Source of the DNA: an uncultured Acidimicrobiaceae bacterium
GTDB lineage: Bacteria; Actinomycetota; Acidimicrobiia; Acidimicrobiales; Microtrichaceae
Assembly: GCA_937868025.1 (NCBI GenBank)
Contig: CALMLJ010000246.1
Coordinates: forward strand, 1 to 8,038
DNA length: 8,038 bases
Reading direction: 5' to 3'
Part shown: positions 5,287 to 8,038 of the stretch, piece after piece
Layout of the letters: every line of letters starts with the position of its first letter
Numbering within the stretch: position 1 is the stretch's first letter
Program-made: the position numbers and the translations under genes
The notes under the pieces: model-generated
What the model was told of the DNA's origin: nothing
The model's input: only the letters and a program-made list of their open reading frames with translations
The model's database searches: none

Positions 5287-6084
5287 ATGTCACGACGCCT
5301 GCTCGACCGTCCCGAGATCGTGTCCCATGACATCGTGACCCGGGCCATGCACGAGGCCAAGAGCGACGACTTCGGCGGCATGTCGTGGTCCGAGCCGCTC
5401 GAGGTGCTGACGCGGTCCCTCGACCGGGAGGCGAGCCTCACCATGTCCGGGCGCCGCGCCGCCCGCGACCGGCTGGTCGCCCGGCTGCTCGATCGGCGTC
5501 CGATTCGCGACGTCACCTCCGACGGAACCGGGGCCATCCCGACCGTCGTCGTCACGGGCCCCGACCCCGACTCCGTTCGATCCGGCGAGCAGGCGCTCGG
5601 TGGGTCCGGGATCGACGGCATCACGCTGCTCGAATCGACGTTCACGTCGATGAGCTTCGAGGTCGACGCTCACATCCCGTCCTATGCCGAGTGGCTCACC
5701 GAGGCCGACCTCCACGCTCCCTACGCCGACGTGGCTCGCCGGTGCACCCACCGCGTGCTGGGTGCCATGGACTTCGCGGAACGGACCGCTGAGATCGACC
5801 GTGCTCTTCCCGGCGCGTTGCTCGTCGAGATCGACCGACCCCTCGAGGACGCCGTCGAGGCGATCACCCACCACAGCGTGCTCGGGCGCCGCCACGACAG
5901 CCGCACCGTCGACCCGGCGAAGGTCGAGCGGTACTGGCGGTGGCGGCTGGGGCTGCGGCAGGAACGGCGAGCCGGCGCTCGACCCGCCGACCTGACGGTC
6001 GGCTACGACGAGCTGGTCGCGGCACCGGCGGCGTTCGCTGCGGCTGTGGCGTCGGCGGTCGGAGGCTCGTCCCCACCCAGGTAG
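5287..6084 (+). CDS. Shortened sulfotransferase-family protein, probably lacking the PAPS-binding P-loop
   Basis: The 265-residue protein aligns by eye in collinear blocks with the long actinobacterial sulfotransferase-family proteins (commonly near 380-400 residues, from memory). Blocks: SDDFGGMSWSEPLEVLTRSL (26-45), a basic helix RRAARDRLVARLL (56-68), the strand IPTVVVTG (84-91), LLESTFTSMSFEVDAHIPSY (114-133) followed by AEWL, ALLVEIDRP (177-185) in place of the usual strand ending HRDP, and the closing VGYDELVAAP. The P-loop that binds the PAPS 5'-phosphate, normally like TGLPRSGTT after that strand, reads TGPDPDSVRSG, without the basic and hydroxyl pattern. The segments after the P-loop and around the usual WVLKSP are missing. 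It may be a pseudoenzyme or bind another ligand. I chose the ATG at 5287 for its -10; the frame is open upstream to 5173. Its 3' end overlaps the MFS gene by 82 bp. Confidence 0.75.
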   Translation: MSRRLLDRPEIVSHDIVTRAMHEAKSDDFGGMSWSEPLEVLTRSLDREASLTMSGRRAARDRLVARLLDRRPIRDVTSDGTGAIPTVVVTGPDPDSVRSGEQALGGSGIDGITLLESTFTSMSFEVDAHIPSYAEWLTEADLHAPYADVARRCTHRVLGAMDFAERTAEIDRALPGALLVEIDRPLEDAVEAITHHSVLGRRHDSRTVDPAKVERYWRWRLGLRQERRAGARPADLTVGYDELVAAPAAFAAAVASAVGGSSPPR

Positions 6085-7478
6085 CGGTGCATCCGCCGCG
6101 CCGATGCCACGCCGACCGCGCCGACCGCTGCCGTCACGCCGAACACGAGCAGAACACCGGCATGCACGGAGGAGCCGTCGACGGTCGCCCCGTGGCGATC
6201 GGCCAGGGCGATGATCGCCCCACCCAGCCCGGTACCGAGCGCAAAGCCCAAGACGTCGCTCAGCTGCAGCGCCGACGTCGCCGCGCCCAACTGGGCCGGG
6301 TCGGCGGCAGAGATGACGGCCTGGGTCAGCGGAGCGTACGCGAGACCGATCCCGAGCCCTCCGACCAGCCAGGCGCCGATCGCCCACCAGGAGTTGACCG
6401 AGGAGTTGACCACCAGGACCATCGCCGCGATGCCGACGACCACCGCCGCGAGACCGGCGGTGACGAGACGGCGGGGGCCAACCCGGGTGATTCGCTTCGC
6501 GGAGTACCACGAGCCGGCGGTCCACGTCAGCGCCGCCGACGAGAGGACGATGCCGGCGCTCGTGGCCGACATGCCCTTGACGTCCTGCAATGCGAGCGAC
6601 ACGTAGGCGTCGGCGCCCAGGAACGCGAACGTCAACATGCCCCGCACCGCTACGGTCGACGGCACGCCTCGCCCCAGTCGGAGCGTGCCGGCCGGAGCGA
6701 TCCGGCGGAACGCCCACACCAGGGTGACGGCGCCGAGCACGAACAACCCACTGAGCGCCACCACGTTGCGGAGCTGGAACGCGCCGAGCGCGAGGCCGGT
6801 GCCGAGCACGGCCACGGTGGCCAATCGGACGGTGCGCGCCGGCGAACCGACAGCGCCGTCGTCCGGCGTGGCCGTGGCGCCGGCGACCGGGTTGCCGAGG
6901 CGCGCGATCGGGCGGATCGCAAGTGCGCCGACGCAGATCACGACGGGGATGAGCCCGAGGAACACCGCCCGCCACCCGACGTGCTTCTCGAGCACACCGG
7001 CCGCGCTCGGCCCGATCATCGACGGCACGACCCATGCAGTCGACATCCACGCGAACACCCGTGGCCGTTCGGCCTCGGCGAAGCCGCGACCGACGCACAC
7101 GTACGCGACGGCGGGAACCGTGCCGGAGCCGTAGCCCTGCAGGACGCGGCCGATCACCACGACGAGCATGTCGTTGGCCAGGCCCGAGATCACCAGACCG
7201 ATCGAGTACACCACGAGGCCCACGAGGATCGGTCGCACCGGGTTCACGCGGTCGGTCCACGTGCCGGCGATCACGATGCCCATGACCTCGCCGAGAGCGA
7301 GACCGGAGAAGGCCCAGCCGTACAGGCCGAGGCCCCCGATGTCGGCGAGCACCTTCGGCATGATGGTCGCGACCGACATGGTCTCGAACGCGACGACGGT
7401 GACGAGACAGACGAGCGCCGCAGCGAGGGCGTTGTTCCCGCTGCGGCGCTCGGCCCTCGTGTCGATGGTGGAGGTCAC
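6003..7478 (-). CDS. MFS transporter, probable DHA2-like drug/proton antiporter
   Basis: The 491-residue protein is an inner-membrane carrier with many hydrophobic segments, length in keeping with the 14-helix DHA2 group, though I did not count helices rigorously. Helix 1 (17-36) leads to VATIMPKVLADIGG (36-49). Motif A is GTWTDRVNPVRP (72-83), motif B-like GRVLQGYGSG is at 110-119, and motif C, the antiporter signature WVVPSMIGPSAAG, is at 149-161. These features suggest proton-driven export of a small hydrophobic compound; the substrate is unknown. The start is GTG at 7478-7476, 31 bp after the superoxide dismutase stop. No ribosome site is visible, but no other start upstream of helix 1 is available in frame. 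Co-transcription with sod is likely. The C-terminal tail after the last helix is Ala/Ser-rich (ADATAAANAAGAATSSS) and is encoded within the 82 bp overlapping the convergent gene. Confidence 0.92.
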   Translation of the reverse strand: MTSTIDTRAERRSGNNALAAALVCLVTVVAFETMSVATIMPKVLADIGGLGLYGWAFSGLALGEVMGIVIAGTWTDRVNPVRPILVGLVVYSIGLVISGLANDMLVVVIGRVLQGYGSGTVPAVAYVCVGRGFAEAERPRVFAWMSTAWVVPSMIGPSAAGVLEKHVGWRAVFLGLIPVVICVGALAIRPIARLGNPVAGATATPDDGAVGSPARTVRLATVAVLGTGLALGAFQLRNVVALSGLFVLGAVTLVWAFRRIAPAGTLRLGRGVPSTVAVRGMLTFAFLGADAYVSLALQDVKGMSATSAGIVLSSAALTWTAGSWYSAKRITRVGPRRLVTAGLAAVVVGIAAMVLVVNSSVNSWWAIGAWLVGGLGIGLAYAPLTQAVISAADPAQLGAATSALQLSDVLGFALGTGLGGAIIALADRHGATVDGSSVHAGVLLVFGVTAAVGAVGVASARRMHRYLGGDEPPTADATAAANAAGAATSSS

Positions 7479-7509
7479 CGCGGATGCGGTGTGCCGGCGA
7501 CCGTGCCCA

Positions 7510-8038
7510 CTAACCCAGGTTCGCGGCGGCGAAGTCCCAGTTGATGAGGTTGTCGAGGAAGTTCTTGATGTAGTTCGGCCGCGCGTTGCGGAAGTCGATG
7601 TAGTACGCGTGCTCCCACACGTCCATCGTGAGCAATGCCTTCTGGCCGTGCTTGAGAGGCAGATCGGCGTTGGCCGTCTTGGTGATCTCGAGGCCGGAGT
7701 CGCCCTCGATCAGCCAGGCCCAACCCGAACCGAACTGGGTGGTGCCCGCCTGGGCGAACTGCTCCTTGAAGCCGTCGAGGCTGCCGAACGCCGAGTTGAT
7801 CTTGTCGGCCAGCTCGCCGGTGGGCTCACCGCCGCCCGTGGGCGACATGGAGTTCCAGTAGAAGGTGTGGTTCCACACCTGGGCGGAGTTGTTGAAGAGG
7901 GGCCCGGCATCAGCGGCGAGGATGATCTCCTCGAGCGACGAGTCGGCGTGGTCGGTGCCCTCGATCAGGCCGTTCAGGACCGTCACGTAGGTCTGGTGGT
8001 GCTTGCCGTAGTGGTACTCGAGCGTCTCGGCGGAGATG
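7510..8038 (-). CDS. sodB: Superoxide dismutase, iron type (SodB-like), 5' end outside window
   Basis: 175 C-terminal residues are visible; the N-terminus lies beyond the right edge. The frame is open to the last base (ISAETLEYHYGKHHQTYV at the edge), and comparison with E. coli SodB as remembered suggests only about 17-18 residues are missing. The enzyme converts superoxide to oxygen and hydrogen peroxide. All four metal ligands are present: His in EYHYGKHH, His in VWNHTFYW, and Asp and His in DVWEHAYYIDFRNARP. AQVWNHTFYWNSM, with Gln just before the second ligand, is typical of the Fe-type rather than the Mn-type enzyme. GSGWAWL and the closing LINWDFAAANLG also match. No signal peptide can be assessed. 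The GTG at 7986 is an internal Val codon (YVTVLNG), not the start. An MFS gene follows after 31 bp on the same strand. Confidence 0.96.
   Translation of the reverse strand, partial: ISAETLEYHYGKHHQTYVTVLNGLIEGTDHADSSLEEIILAADAGPLFNNSAQVWNHTFYWNSMSPTGGGEPTGELADKINSAFGSLDGFKEQFAQAGTTQFGSGWAWLIEGDSGLEITKTANADLPLKHGQKALLTMDVWEHAYYIDFRNARPNYIKNFLDNLINWDFAAANLG

Noticed and set aside
5175..5645. N-terminal extension of the dienelactone hydrolase frame up to an ATG at 5645
   Set aside because: The added sequence is low-complexity, antisense to the sulfotransferase-like gene, and precedes the family's normal N-terminus.
5290..7260. 656-codon - strand frame and 534-codon + strand frame (5940-7544) over the MFS region
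   Set aside because: Both are Arg/Gly/Asp/His-rich without domains. The MFS frame carries motifs A, B and C and hydrophobic helices.
7510..7986. Superoxide dismutase starting at the GTG at 7986
   Set aside because: The frame continues upstream with conserved residues (EYHYGKHHQTY) including the first metal ligand, so the true start lies outside the window.

Overview
The window is gene-dense, high-GC bacterial DNA with strong G/C preference at third codon positions, GTG starts and at least two promoters whose -10 element sits 6-8 bases before the start codon (leaderless or near-leaderless transcripts). Together with an SDR, an alpha/beta-barrel-like protein, a dienelactone hydrolase and a sulfotransferase-like protein, this points to an actinobacterium, possibly of the Acidimicrobiia type. 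That placement is an inference; no rRNA or other taxonomic marker is present. Seven protein genes are supported, plus an eighth that runs off the right edge.

Left part (1-2881, + strand): a small secreted protein, a textbook intrinsic terminator, an inverted repeat, and a 702-residue membrane protein. The membrane protein joins a Ser/His-type signal peptidase (archaeal/ER/SipW class) to an extracytoplasmic domain resembling DUF5305, a cytoplasmic domain and a repetitive Pro/Glu-rich tail. The small protein has features of the SipW-dependent TasA/camelysin class, so the pair looks like a dedicated peptidase and substrate locus. This is the most unusual part of the window.

Middle part (2868-5174): an NAD-type short-chain dehydrogenase (- strand) and a divergent 267-residue protein of unknown function built from repeated ferredoxin-like (dimeric alpha/beta barrel) units. 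They share a 65-bp intergenic region holding a perfect CTGACG-GAG-CGTCAG palindrome placed exactly in the spacer of a leaderless promoter, which suggests TetR-type repression of one or both genes. A dienelactone-hydrolase-family alpha/beta hydrolase with a Ser nucleophile follows on the - strand.

Right part (5287-8038): a shortened sulfotransferase-family protein that appears to have lost its PAPS-binding P-loop (+ strand). It overlaps tail-to-tail by 82 bp with an MFS drug-efflux-type transporter (- strand). The transporter lies 31 bp downstream of a SodB-type iron superoxide dismutase gene that is cut by the window edge, so sod and MFS are probably one operon.

No tRNA, rRNA, CRISPR array, insertion sequence or phage gene was seen. 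The longest gene-free stretch is the 189 bp between 583 and 773, whose contents are described.
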